NCBI RefSeq assembly: GCF_037963145.1
Contig: NZ_CP150144.1
Coordinates: 3,844,001-3,908,000, forward strand
Reading direction: 5' to 3'
DNA length: 64,000 nt
Source of the DNA: Oceanobacillus sp. FSL K6-2867
Lineage (GTDB): Bacteria > Bacillota > Bacilli > Bacillales > Amphibacillaceae
The notes below the pieces were generated by a model, which worked only from the letters and a program-made list of their open reading frames with translations, had not been told where the DNA came from and did not search any database. The position numbers and the translations under genes were made by a program. Shown piece after piece: positions 37,948-47,420 of the stretch; the first letter of the stretch is position 1; each line of letters begins with the position of its first letter.

Positions 37948-38430
37948 GTTAGGATTACTTTCCTTTTCCTGTACTCCTGCAGGCAACCAGATAAGCGGAT
38001 TTTCTCCTAAATCTCTTTCCATTTCATAATGCGCTTTTACAAATCCCATTTTTTCCCAGAAACCATGGGAATTAATTCTTGGACTTGTTTTAATCGGCAG
38101 TTCAAAACCTTTTGCAAAATCAACCATTAACTTTCCGATACCTCTACCTTGATAATCTGGTAGAACTTCGAGCTTCCATAGTGTTAAATAGTCCTGCTGC
38201 GGTGAAAAATAATAATCGTACTTTTTATTAACTTCATATAAACTCATTCTTGCAATCAGATTTTCACCATAGTAAATTCCGTAAAATGGAGATTTACTAT
38301 CATTTTCAATAATGTTATTTTGTAAATCTTCCATCATCGTTAATTCCTGATTTCCATATTCTTTAAATCGCTTAAATTTTTCAAGTGTCTTATAATTGAC
38401 TAACAGATTTTCGACTTTTAATTGTTCCAT
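37945..38430 (-). CDS. ylbP: GNAT family N-acetyltransferase YlbP
   Basis: A 161-residue acetyltransferase with the GNAT fold; acetyl-CoA motif LEVLPDYQGRGIGKLMVDFA (about 92-111), then GFWEKMGF. The start is the ATG at 38430 (MEQLKVENLL) behind GGGGGAG; the longer frame runs into the promoter region. Substrate unknown. Confidence 0.9.
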   Translation of the reverse strand: MEQLKVENLLVNYKTLEKFKRFKEYGNQELTMMEDLQNNIIENDSKSPFYGIYYGENLIARMSLYEVNKKYDYYFSPQQDYLTLWKLEVLPDYQGRGIGKLMVDFAKGFELPIKTSPRINSHGFWEKMGFVKAHYEMERDLGENPLIWLPAGVQEKESNPN

Positions 38431-38689
38431 TAACTTTCTCCCCCGATCTGAAGTTAGTACCAATATACCTTGTGTTGCTATCTGAACCCGAAATAAAGCG
38501 TTTACTTCTTGTGAGTAAATTATCTTTATAAATACAGTATAATACAAAAATGATAATTTTTAAATAAATTGTAAATCAGCGACCTCCAAGCTGCAAAATA
38601 ACTAGAAATTTTTAAAGCATCTTGCAAGCTTATTTGGTACAATTAAAAAAATAAGTCCAGATAATAGAAAAGGAGAAAACAGAAAGCAC

Positions 38690-39070
38690 ATGCTTGAATA
38701 TTTCATTTATAGTATTGCATTTTTTATTACAATTCCACTGATTGCAACGGCACTCACCTATATAATTTCCGTAAAAATTCACCGAGTCAAACTTCGAGCA
38801 CTCCATCAAGCTGTTAATTGGACAACGATATTATATATTATTGCTGTTTCGATTATGCTAAATCTTATTGTTGGAAGTAGTTTTACAGGGTGGATGGTTG
38901 TTTTATTTTTAATTGCTCTTACTAGTGTAATCATTTCTCAATGGAAGTATAAAAATGAGGTAGTTTTTCGAAAAGCTGTAAAAATCATTTGGCGATTCGC
39001 TTTTTTGTTGTATTTTATGGTTTACATATTGCTTGTGTTTATAGGGATTATTCAACAATTAGCAAGCTAA
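38690..39070 (+). CDS. DUF3397 family membrane protein
   Basis: A 126-residue protein with four predicted membrane helices (about 5-25, 42-60, 66-84, 98-122). It fits the DUF3397 family, commonly encoded just before bshC in Bacilli. No function is known. The ribosome binding site AAAGGAG lies upstream. In B. subtilis the corresponding slot holds ylbQ/panE, which is missing here. Confidence 0.75.
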   Translation: MLEYFIYSIAFFITIPLIATALTYIISVKIHRVKLRALHQAVNWTTILYIIAVSIMLNLIVGSSFTGWMVVLFLIALTSVIISQWKYKNEVVFRKAVKIIWRFAFLLYFMVYILLVFIGIIQQLAS

Positions 39071-39162
39071 ATAATGAAGCATAAACAGATTTGGTGAAAT
39101 AGATGTAGTTTTTATGTAAAATACATTTGTACATAATGATATATAGAAGGAGAACGGGATCC

Positions 39163-40782
39163 ATGGAAATCAACCCAATACAATTAAGGACTCAAAGTCA
39201 GCTGATAACGGATTACCGTAATCATACAGGTGCTATTATGGATTATTTTGATTATTTACCTTATGATAATTATCATCAACGAATCAGAGATCTGCGAGAA
39301 CGTACCTTTGAGCGGAAGCAGTTGACAGAAACATTAATTACGATGAATGAGGAGTGGGATGCACCAGCGTCAACTTTGAATAATATTGAAAGGCTAAGAG
39401 AAGCAGAAAGTGTTGTAGTGATTGGTGGACAACAAGCGGGACTATTAACTGGCCCCATGTACACAATAAATAAGATTGTCTCAATCATACAACTTGCCAA
39501 ACAGCAGGAGGAAAAACTAGGAATCCCGGTAATTCCTGTTTTCTGGATTGCTGGAGAAGATCATGATTTTGACGAAATTAATCATGTTTATTTGCCATAT
39601 GGTTCTAACATGAAAAAATATAAAATTCGTCATCATTTAATGGATAAACGTTCTGTATCGAACATATCTCTCGACCGGTCTGCCCTTGCTGAATGGGTGG
39701 ATGAATTATTTGAACAATTGCAAGAGACGAAGTTCACGAAACGATTATATGCTTCCATTCAAGACACTATCGAGTTATCGAATACTTATGCAGATTTTTT
39801 TGCTCGAGTAATCTTCCGACTGTTTAATGAAGATGGGCTTGTTCTTATTGATTCAGGCAGTGAAAAGACAAGGCAGCTGGAAACAAAACAATTTAAAAAA
39901 ATGATAAGACACCAAAGGGAAATCAGTGAAGGAGTATATCAAGCTTCTCAACGACTTGCCGAGGATGGGTATGCTATCTCTTTAGAGCTAAGTGAAACAA
40001 ATGGTCATCTGTTTTATCATAAAGACCAAGAACGCACCCTTCTTTTCAGGAATGAAGAAGGGGAATGGGTTGGAAAGCAGAACGAAGTATGTTTTCAAAC
40101 AAATGAATTAATCTCTATTGCTGAAAAATACCCAGAACGGTTAAGTAATAATGTAGTGACTCGTCCATTGATGCAGGAGCTGCTATTTCCAACATTAGCA
40201 TTTATTGGAGGCCCAGGTGAAATTGGTTATTGGGCTGCATTGCAACCTGCATTCCATACGTTAGCAATCAAAATGCCACCAGTTGTTCCCAGGCTTTCGT
40301 TTACAATAGTTGAAGATAAAGTGAAGAAGCTATTGGAAAGGTTTGATATCGATATAACAGATGCAATCAATGATGGTGTGCGAATAACGAAGGAAAAATG
40401 GCTGCAATCAAAAAGTAATCCTCCAGTTGAAACGTTATCTGTGCAAATGAAAGAAGTTGTTGAAACGGCACATCAGCCATTAAGGGAAGTAGCTAAGAGC
40501 ATTCGCGCTGATCTCGGCGATTTGAGCGAAAAAAATCTGGCTTATTTATACCGCGATATTGACTTTTTAACAGATCGAATTGTGAAAGTTTTAAAAGAGA
40601 AGTATGAAAAAGAATTACAAGCTTTCGATGAAATAGAAATGACACTTCATCCGCAAGGTGGGCTGCAGGAACGTGTATGGAATCCTTTGCCGTGGATGAA
40701 TGCCTGTGGGATGGAGATTATTTCAGAGCTAACTCACAAACCTTACATTTTTGAAAAGGGTCACTATATTATTTATATTTAG
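39163..40782 (+). CDS. bshC: Putative cysteine ligase BshC (bacillithiol synthesis)
   Basis: Adds cysteine to glucosamine-malate in the last step of bacillithiol synthesis. 539 residues with VIGGQQAGLLTGPMYTINK (about 86-104), IPVFWIAGEDHDFDEI and an internal coiled coil. The start is the ATG at 39163 (MEINPIQL) behind AGAAGGAG; the upstream frame from 39127 is not needed. It precedes mraZ as in most Bacillaceae. Confidence 0.95.
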   Translation: MEINPIQLRTQSQLITDYRNHTGAIMDYFDYLPYDNYHQRIRDLRERTFERKQLTETLITMNEEWDAPASTLNNIERLREAESVVVIGGQQAGLLTGPMYTINKIVSIIQLAKQQEEKLGIPVIPVFWIAGEDHDFDEINHVYLPYGSNMKKYKIRHHLMDKRSVSNISLDRSALAEWVDELFEQLQETKFTKRLYASIQDTIELSNTYADFFARVIFRLFNEDGLVLIDSGSEKTRQLETKQFKKMIRHQREISEGVYQASQRLAEDGYAISLELSETNGHLFYHKDQERTLLFRNEEGEWVGKQNEVCFQTNELISIAEKYPERLSNNVVTRPLMQELLFPTLAFIGGPGEIGYWAALQPAFHTLAIKMPPVVPRLSFTIVEDKVKKLLERFDIDITDAINDGVRITKEKWLQSKSNPPVETLSVQMKEVVETAHQPLREVAKSIRADLGDLSEKNLAYLYRDIDFLTDRIVKVLKEKYEKELQAFDEIEMTLHPQGGLQERVWNPLPWMNACGMEIISELTHKPYIFEKGHYIIYI

Positions 40783-40824
40783 TTCGTTTTGGGAAAACTT
40801 CACCACTATCTCCCACCATTTTAA

Positions 40825-40880
40825 TAAACAATAAGAAAAAGCTGTTAACCGTTGGTATGACAGCTTTTTCTTATTGTTTA
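40825..40880. terminator. Terminator of bshC
   Basis: A perfect 21-base-pair stem: left arm 40825-40845 (TAAACAATAAG...GCTGT) and right arm 40860-40880, with a 14-base loop. It isolates the dcw cluster from bshC. Confidence 0.9.
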
Positions 40881-40935
40881 ATAATAGGTATAAAGACCTA
40901 TTTTATAGTGTGGAGCATATTTTTTAATAAATAGA

Positions 40936-40960
40936 GTGGAGGATAGTGGAGGGATGTGGT
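40936..40960 (+). promoter_or_regulatory. MraZ operator: three GTGG repeats at 10-base spacing
   Basis: GTGGA (40936), GTGGA (40946) and GTGGT (40956) are spaced exactly one helical turn apart, 33 bases before mraZ. MraZ is known to bind such direct repeats upstream of its own gene, so this is the likely autoregulatory site of the cluster. Confidence 0.75.
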
Positions 40961-40992
40961 AATATAAAAAATATGAAAGTGGGGCGGACTAG

Positions 40993-41424
40993 ATGTTTAT
41001 GGGCGAATACCTACATAGCATTGATACAAAAGGTAGAATTATTGTCCCTTCCAAGTTTCGTGAAGGCCTCGGGGCTAGCTTCGTGGTGACACGCGGACTG
41101 GATAAGTGTCTATTCGCATACCCTATGGAAGAATGGAAGATTTTAGAAGAAAAGTTAAAGAAGCTCCCACTTACTAAAAAGGATGCCAGAGCGTTTACTC
41201 GTTTTTTCTTTTCTGGAGCAGTTGAATGCGAAGTGGATAAACAGGGAAGAATAAATATTCCTCAAACTCTTCGCAAGTATGCAAATCTAGAAAAGGATTG
41301 TAATGTTATCGGTGTTTCAAACCGTGTAGAGTTCTGGGCAAGTGACAGCTGGGAAGAATATGTTACAGATTCTGAGGAATCCTTTGGAGAGATTGCTGAA
41401 AATCTAATGGATTTTGATCTTTGA
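40993..41424 (+). CDS. mraZ: Transcriptional regulator MraZ
   Basis: A 143-residue DNA-binding protein with two AbrB-like MraZ repeats (residues 5-47 and 76-119; each with the D-x-K/Q-G-R pattern, here [14 protein letters not shown] and [16 protein letters not shown]). It controls the dcw operon, usually as a repressor. Its binding repeats lie directly upstream. The end of the gene touches a short intergenic repeat. Confidence 0.96.
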   Translation: MFMGEYLHSIDTKGRIIVPSKFREGLGASFVVTRGLDKCLFAYPMEEWKILEEKLKKLPLTKKDARAFTRFFFSGAVECEVDKQGRINIPQTLRKYANLEKDCNVIGVSNRVEFWASDSWEEYVTDSEESFGEIAENLMDFDL

Positions 41425-41426
41425 TA

Positions 41427-41525
41427 ATTACGAAGGCGTTGGTGCCAGGTTAGCGATTTACGGACTGAAATGAGCCGGAGAAAGTCGCTGGGTGCTGGAG
41501 CTGGGCTTGGCTGTTTCGGTATAAG
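41427..41525 (+). repeat. Short copy of the GGTTAGCG/CTGGG-type repeat
   Basis: It shares both ends with the long element at 5693-6003: GCC-A-GGTTAGCG-N4-ACGGACT on the left and CGCTGGGTGCTGGAGCTG on the right, but has only about 30 bases between them. Inner arms (ACGGACT with AGCCGGAG) and outer arms (AGCGA with TCGCT) allow a nested hairpin. It starts three bases after the mraZ stop and lies in the mraZ-rsmH transcript. Confidence 0.65.
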
Positions 41526-41616
41526 AGATATTTAAACTAAAACTTATACTTGATCTTCTTGGAAAACCTTTTTCACAGAACGACTGAAGTTGTAAATCAA
41601 TAAAGTGGGTGTAAGC

Positions 41617-42594
41617 ATGTTTGAACATTATAGTGTATTAAAAGATGAAACAATAAAAGGGTTGGCTATTAATCCGAGTGGCACATATGTAGATTGCACG
41701 GTAGGCGGTGGTGGTCACTCGTTAGAAATCGCCAAAAGACTAAATGAAAAAGGATTACTTATTGCATTTGACCAGGATCTCGATGCATTGGAAGCTGCGA
41801 AATCAAGGTTAAAAGCATATGAGGATAGAATATTGTTTGTTCACTCTAATTTTCGAGGGTTGGAAAAAGAGCTGATAAACAGACAGATATCTCAAGTAGA
41901 TGGTATTTTATTTGACCTTGGTGTCTCCTCACCACAGTTAGATAGGGGAGAAAGAGGATTTAGCTATCAACACGATGCTAAGCTTGATATGCGCATGAAT
42001 CAAACAGAAGAGCTGACTGCTTATGAGATTGTCAATACATGGTCATACAGCCAATTGGTCTCTATTTTTTTCAATTATGGTGAAGAGAAGTTTTCAAAGC
42101 AAATTGCTAGGAAAATTGAGGCATACCGTGAAAAAGAGGAAATTAGTACAACACATCAATTGGTAGAGATTATTAAAGAAGGGATTCCTGCAGCTGCAAG
42201 ACGTAAAGGCGGGCATCCTGCAAAGCGGATTTTCCAAGCATTGCGTATTGCTGTCAATGATGAATTAGCGGCTTTTAATGATGCACTTCATCAAGCAGCA
42301 AGAATGGTGGATGTTGGAGGCAGAGTCGCTGTTATTACATTCCATTCACTTGAAGACAGACTTTGTAAACAAGCATTTAAAAAATGGAGTACCGAAAAGG
42401 ATACACCAAGAAATTTACCAGTTATTCCAATGGAACATCAAGCACCATTTAAGTTAATAACCAGAAAACCAGTTATACCAGAAGACACCGAGTTGGATGA
42501 AAATCGCAGATCACGATCTGCAAAATTGCGTGTTGTTGAGAAGGTAACTGAATGGAAAAATGAATTTAATTATGAAGAAGGGTGGAAGAAATAA
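41617..42594 (+). CDS. rsmH: 16S rRNA (cytosine-1402 N4)-methyltransferase RsmH
   Basis: SAM-dependent methyltransferase, formerly MraW. 325 residues; SAM motif [18 protein letters not shown] (about 22-39) and [12 protein letters not shown] (about 100-111). The start is the ATG at 41617 behind AGTGGGTG. It overlaps ftsL by one base. Confidence 0.96.
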   Translation: MFEHYSVLKDETIKGLAINPSGTYVDCTVGGGGHSLEIAKRLNEKGLLIAFDQDLDALEAAKSRLKAYEDRILFVHSNFRGLEKELINRQISQVDGILFDLGVSSPQLDRGERGFSYQHDAKLDMRMNQTEELTAYEIVNTWSYSQLVSIFFNYGEEKFSKQIARKIEAYREKEEISTTHQLVEIIKEGIPAAARRKGGHPAKRIFQALRIAVNDELAAFNDALHQAARMVDVGGRVAVITFHSLEDRLCKQAFKKWSTEKDTPRNLPVIPMEHQAPFKLITRKPVIPEDTELDENRRSRSAKLRVVEKVTEWKNEFNYEEGWKK

Positions 42595-42968
42595 TGAGTG
42601 CTAACGAGGCCCGTAATTGGCAGCAAATTAATCCACAATATACTCCAAACACAGAAAAAAAAGTTTCCGTTAAAGTTAAAAAAAATGGCTGGATAACCAA
42701 AGGCGAGAAGCTTATTTACTCCTTTATCGGCGCGTGTCTTCTCATTTCAGGGATTTTTATGGTGTCATATTCATCGTCAACTGATACAATAAATAGGGAA
42801 CTTCAGCAGCTTGAACAAACCGTGAATACGCAACAGGTAACGAATGAAGGTCTGATGTTTGAAGTGAAGGAATTGTCAAGACCTGAAAGAATTATCGAGA
42901 TTGCAGATAAAAATGGATTGAAAATCCAGAATGCGGAAGTGAAGCAAGCGCAGACGTTTAACAACTAA
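42594..42968 (+). CDS. ftsL: Cell division protein FtsL
   Basis: A 124-residue bitopic protein: cytoplasmic N-terminus (1-38), one helix (about 42-60, LIYSFIGACLLISGIFMVSY) and an extracellular coiled coil with leucine-type heptads (about 62-100). It forms the FtsL-DivIC-DivIB complex that activates septal synthesis. The start is the ATG overlapping the rsmH stop (TAATGA) after GGGTGGAAG. Confidence 0.92.
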   Translation: MSANEARNWQQINPQYTPNTEKKVSVKVKKNGWITKGEKLIYSFIGACLLISGIFMVSYSSSTDTINRELQQLEQTVNTQQVTNEGLMFEVKELSRPERIIEIADKNGLKIQNAEVKQAQTFNN

Positions 42969-42984
42969 GCAAGGGGCTTGACAT

Positions 42985-45231
42985 ATGAATAAAAACAAGA
43001 CAACGCATTTGATGGCAGGAGTATTCATCATTATCTTTGTCGCTGTTTTCTTGGTCCTAACTGGAAGGTTTATGTATATCCAGGCAACAGGCGAAATAAA
43101 CGGTGTCTCATTGGAGGAATGGGCAGAACAGAAGCGGACCTCTTCATTTACGCTAAGTGCGGAAAGAGGGAAAATTTACGATAACAATGGAATGGTTCTT
43201 GCGTACGATAGACCGACTTATAAGATGTATGCAATTATTGATGATACCTATTCTGAAAAATCAGAGGCGCCGCTGCATGTAGAAGATCCACAAAAAACTG
43301 CAGAAATATTGGCGCCTCTTTTAGATGTTGAGGTAAGTGATATATTAGAGCCTTTAAAAAGAGGTATCGAGAATAATAGATTCCAAGTAGAATTTGGCAA
43401 AATCGGCAAAGAGATTCCCCAAAAGAAAAAGGATGAGATTGAAGAACTAAATATACCTGGTATTCAATTTGAAGAGGAAGCCTTAAGGTACTATCCCAAT
43501 GGCATGTTCGCCTCTCATATCATTGGCTTTGCTCGGGAAACCGAGGTTGAAACGGATGAAGGAATCAGGAATGAAATTGTCGGGATAGCTGGTATGGAAA
43601 ACGAAATGAATGATCTTCTAAGCGGAAAACAGGGTTATATTTCTTATCAGCGGGATAGATATAACAAAAAACTATTGGATCCAAAAGAAATCATTCACCT
43701 GCCTGAAGATGGGGACGATGTATATTTAACAATCGACCAAAAAATCCAAACTCTAATGGAAGAGGCATTATCTCAAGTTGATGAGAAGTATAATCCTAAG
43801 AAAATGACTGCTATAGTTATGGATCCGAAAACTGGAAAGGTATTAGCGATGAGCAGTCGTCCAAGCTATGATCCTAACAATCCATCAAATGTGGAGAACT
43901 GGTATAATGATGTAATTTCAACCCCATTTGAACCTGGCTCTACGGTTAAAATGTTTACGTGGGCAGCCGCGATTGAAGAAGGGGTTTATAATGGTTCAGA
44001 AGAATTTAAATCAGGAAGCTATCAGCCAAATGAAAAGATTACAAAGATTAATGATCATAACGGTGGTAAAGGCTGGGGATCAATTTCTTATAATGAAGGC
44101 TTCCAGCGGTCTTCCAATGTTGCAGCTGCAAAGCTTGCATGGGAAAAATTAGGTGCAGATACATTCTTAGAGTACTTGCATGCCTTTGGTTTTGGAGAAG
44201 ATACAGGTATCGATTTGCCGGGAGAGGTAAGTGGACAGATTTTGTACAATTGGCCATTGGAAAAAATTACAACTGCTTTTGGTCAAGGAAGTACAACAAC
44301 ACCAATTCAGCAAATGAAAGCAGCAACAGCAATTGCAAACGGCGGAAAGATGCTCCAACCTTATGTCATCGATAAAATTGTCGACTCATCAACTGGTGAA
44401 ACAATCGAACAGAAAGAATCAACAGTTGTCGGTGAGCCAATATCAGAAGATACCGCACAGCAAGTGCTAAAATTACTAGAATCGGTAGTTAATGGAGAAA
44501 ATGGTACAGGAAAACCATATCAGTTGGCAGATTATAAGGTTGGCGGAAAAAGTGGTACAGCTGAAATACCAAATCCGGATGGACCTGGCTATTTAACAGG
44601 AAGAGAGAATTATGTATTTTCATTCCTTGGAATGGCACCAATTGAAGACCCCCAGCTAATGATGTATGTTTCTGTACAGCAGCCTGAGCTGGAACCGACA
44701 GAAACGGGATCTGCTCCGGTGTCCTTCGTTTTTAATAATGTAATGGAAAATAGTTTGCATTATCTAAATATCGACCCAAGTAACGATAAGGAAGGCACTG
44801 TCCAACAACTAACCGTGCCAAAAATAGTTGGGGAGAGCACATCAGAAACAGTTGCAGAATTGAAAGAACAAGGCCTGGAGGTTTCTCTGGTAGGGGATGG
44901 AAAGTCGATTGATTCGGCAAGTGCAGCTGAGGGTGAAACGGTCTTTCCAAATGAGCGTGTTATTCTGGTTACAGATGAACCTGTAATGCCTGATATAATC
45001 GGCTGGTCTTTAAGAGATGTAATGAAATTAGCAGAGCTGATGCAATTAAAAACAGAGACATTTGGCAGTGGTTATGTAGTAACGCAGAATATACCGGAGG
45101 GAACTCCGCTTAAAGAGAATGATTATTTGGGGATTGAATTATTACCTCCAAATGAAGAAGCAGATGAAGAAACAAATAACAATGAAGAGCAGACAGAAGC
45201 GACGGGTGAGTCATCGGCTGAAGAAGAGTAG
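42985..45231 (+). CDS. pbpB: Penicillin-binding protein 2B (septal transpeptidase)
   Basis: Class B PBP that cross-links septal peptidoglycan together with FtsW. 748 residues: one helix (about 8-28), dimerisation domain, transpeptidase domain with STVK (about 318), SSN (about 376) and KSGTA (about 521), then two PASTA domains (about 610-730) and an acidic tail rich in Glu/Asn. It lies 16 bases after ftsL. Confidence 0.95.
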   Translation: MNKNKTTHLMAGVFIIIFVAVFLVLTGRFMYIQATGEINGVSLEEWAEQKRTSSFTLSAERGKIYDNNGMVLAYDRPTYKMYAIIDDTYSEKSEAPLHVEDPQKTAEILAPLLDVEVSDILEPLKRGIENNRFQVEFGKIGKEIPQKKKDEIEELNIPGIQFEEEALRYYPNGMFASHIIGFARETEVETDEGIRNEIVGIAGMENEMNDLLSGKQGYISYQRDRYNKKLLDPKEIIHLPEDGDDVYLTIDQKIQTLMEEALSQVDEKYNPKKMTAIVMDPKTGKVLAMSSRPSYDPNNPSNVENWYNDVISTPFEPGSTVKMFTWAAAIEEGVYNGSEEFKSGSYQPNEKITKINDHNGGKGWGSISYNEGFQRSSNVAAAKLAWEKLGADTFLEYLHAFGFGEDTGIDLPGEVSGQILYNWPLEKITTAFGQGSTTTPIQQMKAATAIANGGKMLQPYVIDKIVDSSTGETIEQKESTVVGEPISEDTAQQVLKLLESVVNGENGTGKPYQLADYKVGGKSGTAEIPNPDGPGYLTGRENYVFSFLGMAPIEDPQLMMYVSVQQPELEPTETGSAPVSFVFNNVMENSLHYLNIDPSNDKEGTVQQLTVPKIVGESTSETVAELKEQGLEVSLVGDGKSIDSASAAEGETVFPNERVILVTDEPVMPDIIGWSLRDVMKLAELMQLKTETFGSGYVVTQNIPEGTPLKENDYLGIELLPPNEEADEETNNNEEQTEATGESSAEEE

Positions 45232-45331
45232 ATTCAGTCTTTAATAATAGTTATGAAGATAAACAGTGTTCTATTCAGTTTTTTTTACTCATATAGTGAT
45301 TACAAACCAGCCTGAGAAAAGGGGATGGAGA

Positions 45332-47266
45332 ATGAAACGTGTATCCACTATTACAGTAAAAAAGCGAATCGTCACTGTTTTTCTTTTGGGGCTTCTTTTA
45401 TTGGCGATCATTATTGTTCGACTTGGGTATGTTCAATTTGTAATGGGTGAACAACTAACTGGACAAGCTCATGACCTTTGGACGCGGGATATTAGTTTTC
45501 AGGCAGAACGTGGCTATATATTGGATGAAGAAGGAGAAATTTTAGCTGAGAATGTTACTGCTCCGTCTGTAATCGCGATTCCAAGACAAATAGAGGACCC
45601 TGAGGGTGCTGCTGGTAAGCTGGCAAAAATATTGGAGATGTCTGAAGTCAAGGTGTTAGAGAATCTAACGAAAAATGAATCGAGTGTGAGCTTCCGACCA
45701 CAAGGAATTAAGATTTCGGAAGAACAAGAAACAGCAATACGAGAATTAAATATGAAAGGAATTTATCTGGCGAAAGATTCCAAACGTCATTACCCGTATG
45801 GGGATGACTTATCGCATGTTCTCGGTTTTACCGGAATTGATAATCAAGGGCTGATGGGGCTTGAGTTATCCTATGAGGATAAGCTCGCAGGGAAGCCTGG
45901 AAGTCTTTCGTTCTATTCAGATGCAAAAGGGCAAAGGCTGGATGCTCTTGCAGATGTTTATACACCTCCCACAGATGGATTAAATTTAAAAACAACCATT
46001 AACTCCAAAGTACAGGCTATAATGGAGCGGGAATTAGACGCAGCTGTTTTAAAATACAATCCAGATGGAGCGTTGGCAATTGCTGTTAACCCGAAAACAG
46101 GTGGTGTTCTCGGTATGACAACACGGCCAAATTTCCATCCGGAAAATTATCAAGATGTGGATGCATCGATTTTTGGCAGGAATTTGCCTATTTGGAGCAC
46201 ATATGAACCTGGTTCAACCTTTAAAATAATTACACTTGCAGCCGCATTAGAAGAGAAAGTGGTTGACCTTGAAAAAGACACTTATCATGATACTGGACAT
46301 ATTACTGTGGGCGGCGCAAAAATTCGTTGCTGGAAAAGCGGAGGGCATGGGCACCAAACATATCTGGAAGTTGTCCAAAATTCGTGTAACCCAGGATTTG
46401 TTAATCTTGGCCAACTCCTTGGAACAGAAAAGCTGTTTTCGTATATTGATGCATTTGGATTCGGAAAGAAAACAGGAATAGATTTACAAGGTGAAGGCAA
46501 TGGAATTCTTTTTAATCCCGAAAATGTTGGCCCAGTCGAGTTAGCCACCACTTCATTCGGACAAGGGGTATCCGTAACACCGATACAGCAGGTAATGGCA
46601 GTTGCAGCTGCGATTAATGGCGGCTATTTATATGAACCTTATATTGCGAAAGAATGGCTGGATCCGATAACAGGGGAAACTGTTGAAAAAATAGAGCCGA
46701 ATATGAAACAGCGTGTAATCTCAAGTGGTACTTCCGATGAGGTACGCCATGCGCTTGAAAGTGTGGTTGCCCAAGGTACAGGAAGACCTGCATATGTGGA
46801 TGGATACCGAGTTGGCGGGAAAACTGGAACGGCGCAGAAGGTTGGTCCAAATGGCGGCTATTTAGAAAATAATTATATTGTTTCATTCATTGGTTTTGCT
46901 CCTGCAGATGATCCGGAAATTGTCGTCTATGTTGCAGTGGATAATCCGAAAAACACCATACAATTTGGTGGTGTGGTTGCAGCACCGATTGTCGGAACAA
47001 TCATTGGAGATAGTTTAAGAGCAATGGGTGTTGCACCAAGGGACGACGGTTTGGAAAAAGAATATGTATGGCCAGAGGAACCCAAAGTTGAAGTTCCAGA
47101 TATGATTGGTCAAACGAAACAGGAGCTGGCAGAGTATTTGCTTGATTTGACAATTGAAACAAATGGAGAGGGCGATTATATTACAGACCAGTCTCCAAAA
47201 CCAGGAACGAAGTTAGAGCCTGGCTCAACAGTCAGAATTTATTTATCTGATGAAAAACATCGTTAA
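45332..47266 (+). CDS. spoVD: Sporulation-specific penicillin-binding protein SpoVD
   Basis: Class B PBP required for spore cortex synthesis, partner of SpoVE. 644 residues; one helix (about 15-35), transpeptidase motifs STFK (about 294), SCN (about 351) and KTGTA (about 497), and one C-terminal PASTA domain. The start is the ATG at 45332 behind AGGGGATGGAG. A CATATAGT box at 45290 resembles the sigma-E -10 sequence, but its -35 is poor. The SCN cysteine matches the redox-sensitive position known in SpoVD. Confidence 0.95.
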   Translation: MKRVSTITVKKRIVTVFLLGLLLLAIIIVRLGYVQFVMGEQLTGQAHDLWTRDISFQAERGYILDEEGEILAENVTAPSVIAIPRQIEDPEGAAGKLAKILEMSEVKVLENLTKNESSVSFRPQGIKISEEQETAIRELNMKGIYLAKDSKRHYPYGDDLSHVLGFTGIDNQGLMGLELSYEDKLAGKPGSLSFYSDAKGQRLDALADVYTPPTDGLNLKTTINSKVQAIMERELDAAVLKYNPDGALAIAVNPKTGGVLGMTTRPNFHPENYQDVDASIFGRNLPIWSTYEPGSTFKIITLAAALEEKVVDLEKDTYHDTGHITVGGAKIRCWKSGGHGHQTYLEVVQNSCNPGFVNLGQLLGTEKLFSYIDAFGFGKKTGIDLQGEGNGILFNPENVGPVELATTSFGQGVSVTPIQQVMAVAAAINGGYLYEPYIAKEWLDPITGETVEKIEPNMKQRVISSGTSDEVRHALESVVAQGTGRPAYVDGYRVGGKTGTAQKVGPNGGYLENNYIVSFIGFAPADDPEIVVYVAVDNPKNTIQFGGVVAAPIVGTIIGDSLRAMGVAPRDDGLEKEYVWPEEPKVEVPDMIGQTKQELAEYLLDLTIETNGEGDYITDQSPKPGTKLEPGSTVRIYLSDEKHR

Positions 47267-47279
47267 TTGGAAGGAAATT

Positions 47280-47362
47280 TGCTATAATAAGGGAAGTAAA
47301 AATAAGTGAATGCTGCAGAAAAAGAAACAATTTAATAAAAGAGGGTGGGAGTGCACCCTCTT
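47280..47362 (+). promoter_or_regulatory. Extended -10 promoter and leader hairpin upstream of murE
   Basis: TGCTATAAT (47280-47288) is an extended -10 element just after spoVD. It is followed at 47339-47362 by a hairpin (AAGAGGGTG with CACCCTCTT) lacking a T tail, 58 bases before murE. Together they suggest that murE onward can be transcribed separately from spoVD with a structured leader. Confidence 0.45.
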
Positions 47363-47420
47363 AAAAAATGCAGTTGTGTAGAATACATATGTTGGATATA
47401 AAATAGATAGGGTGTTTGTT

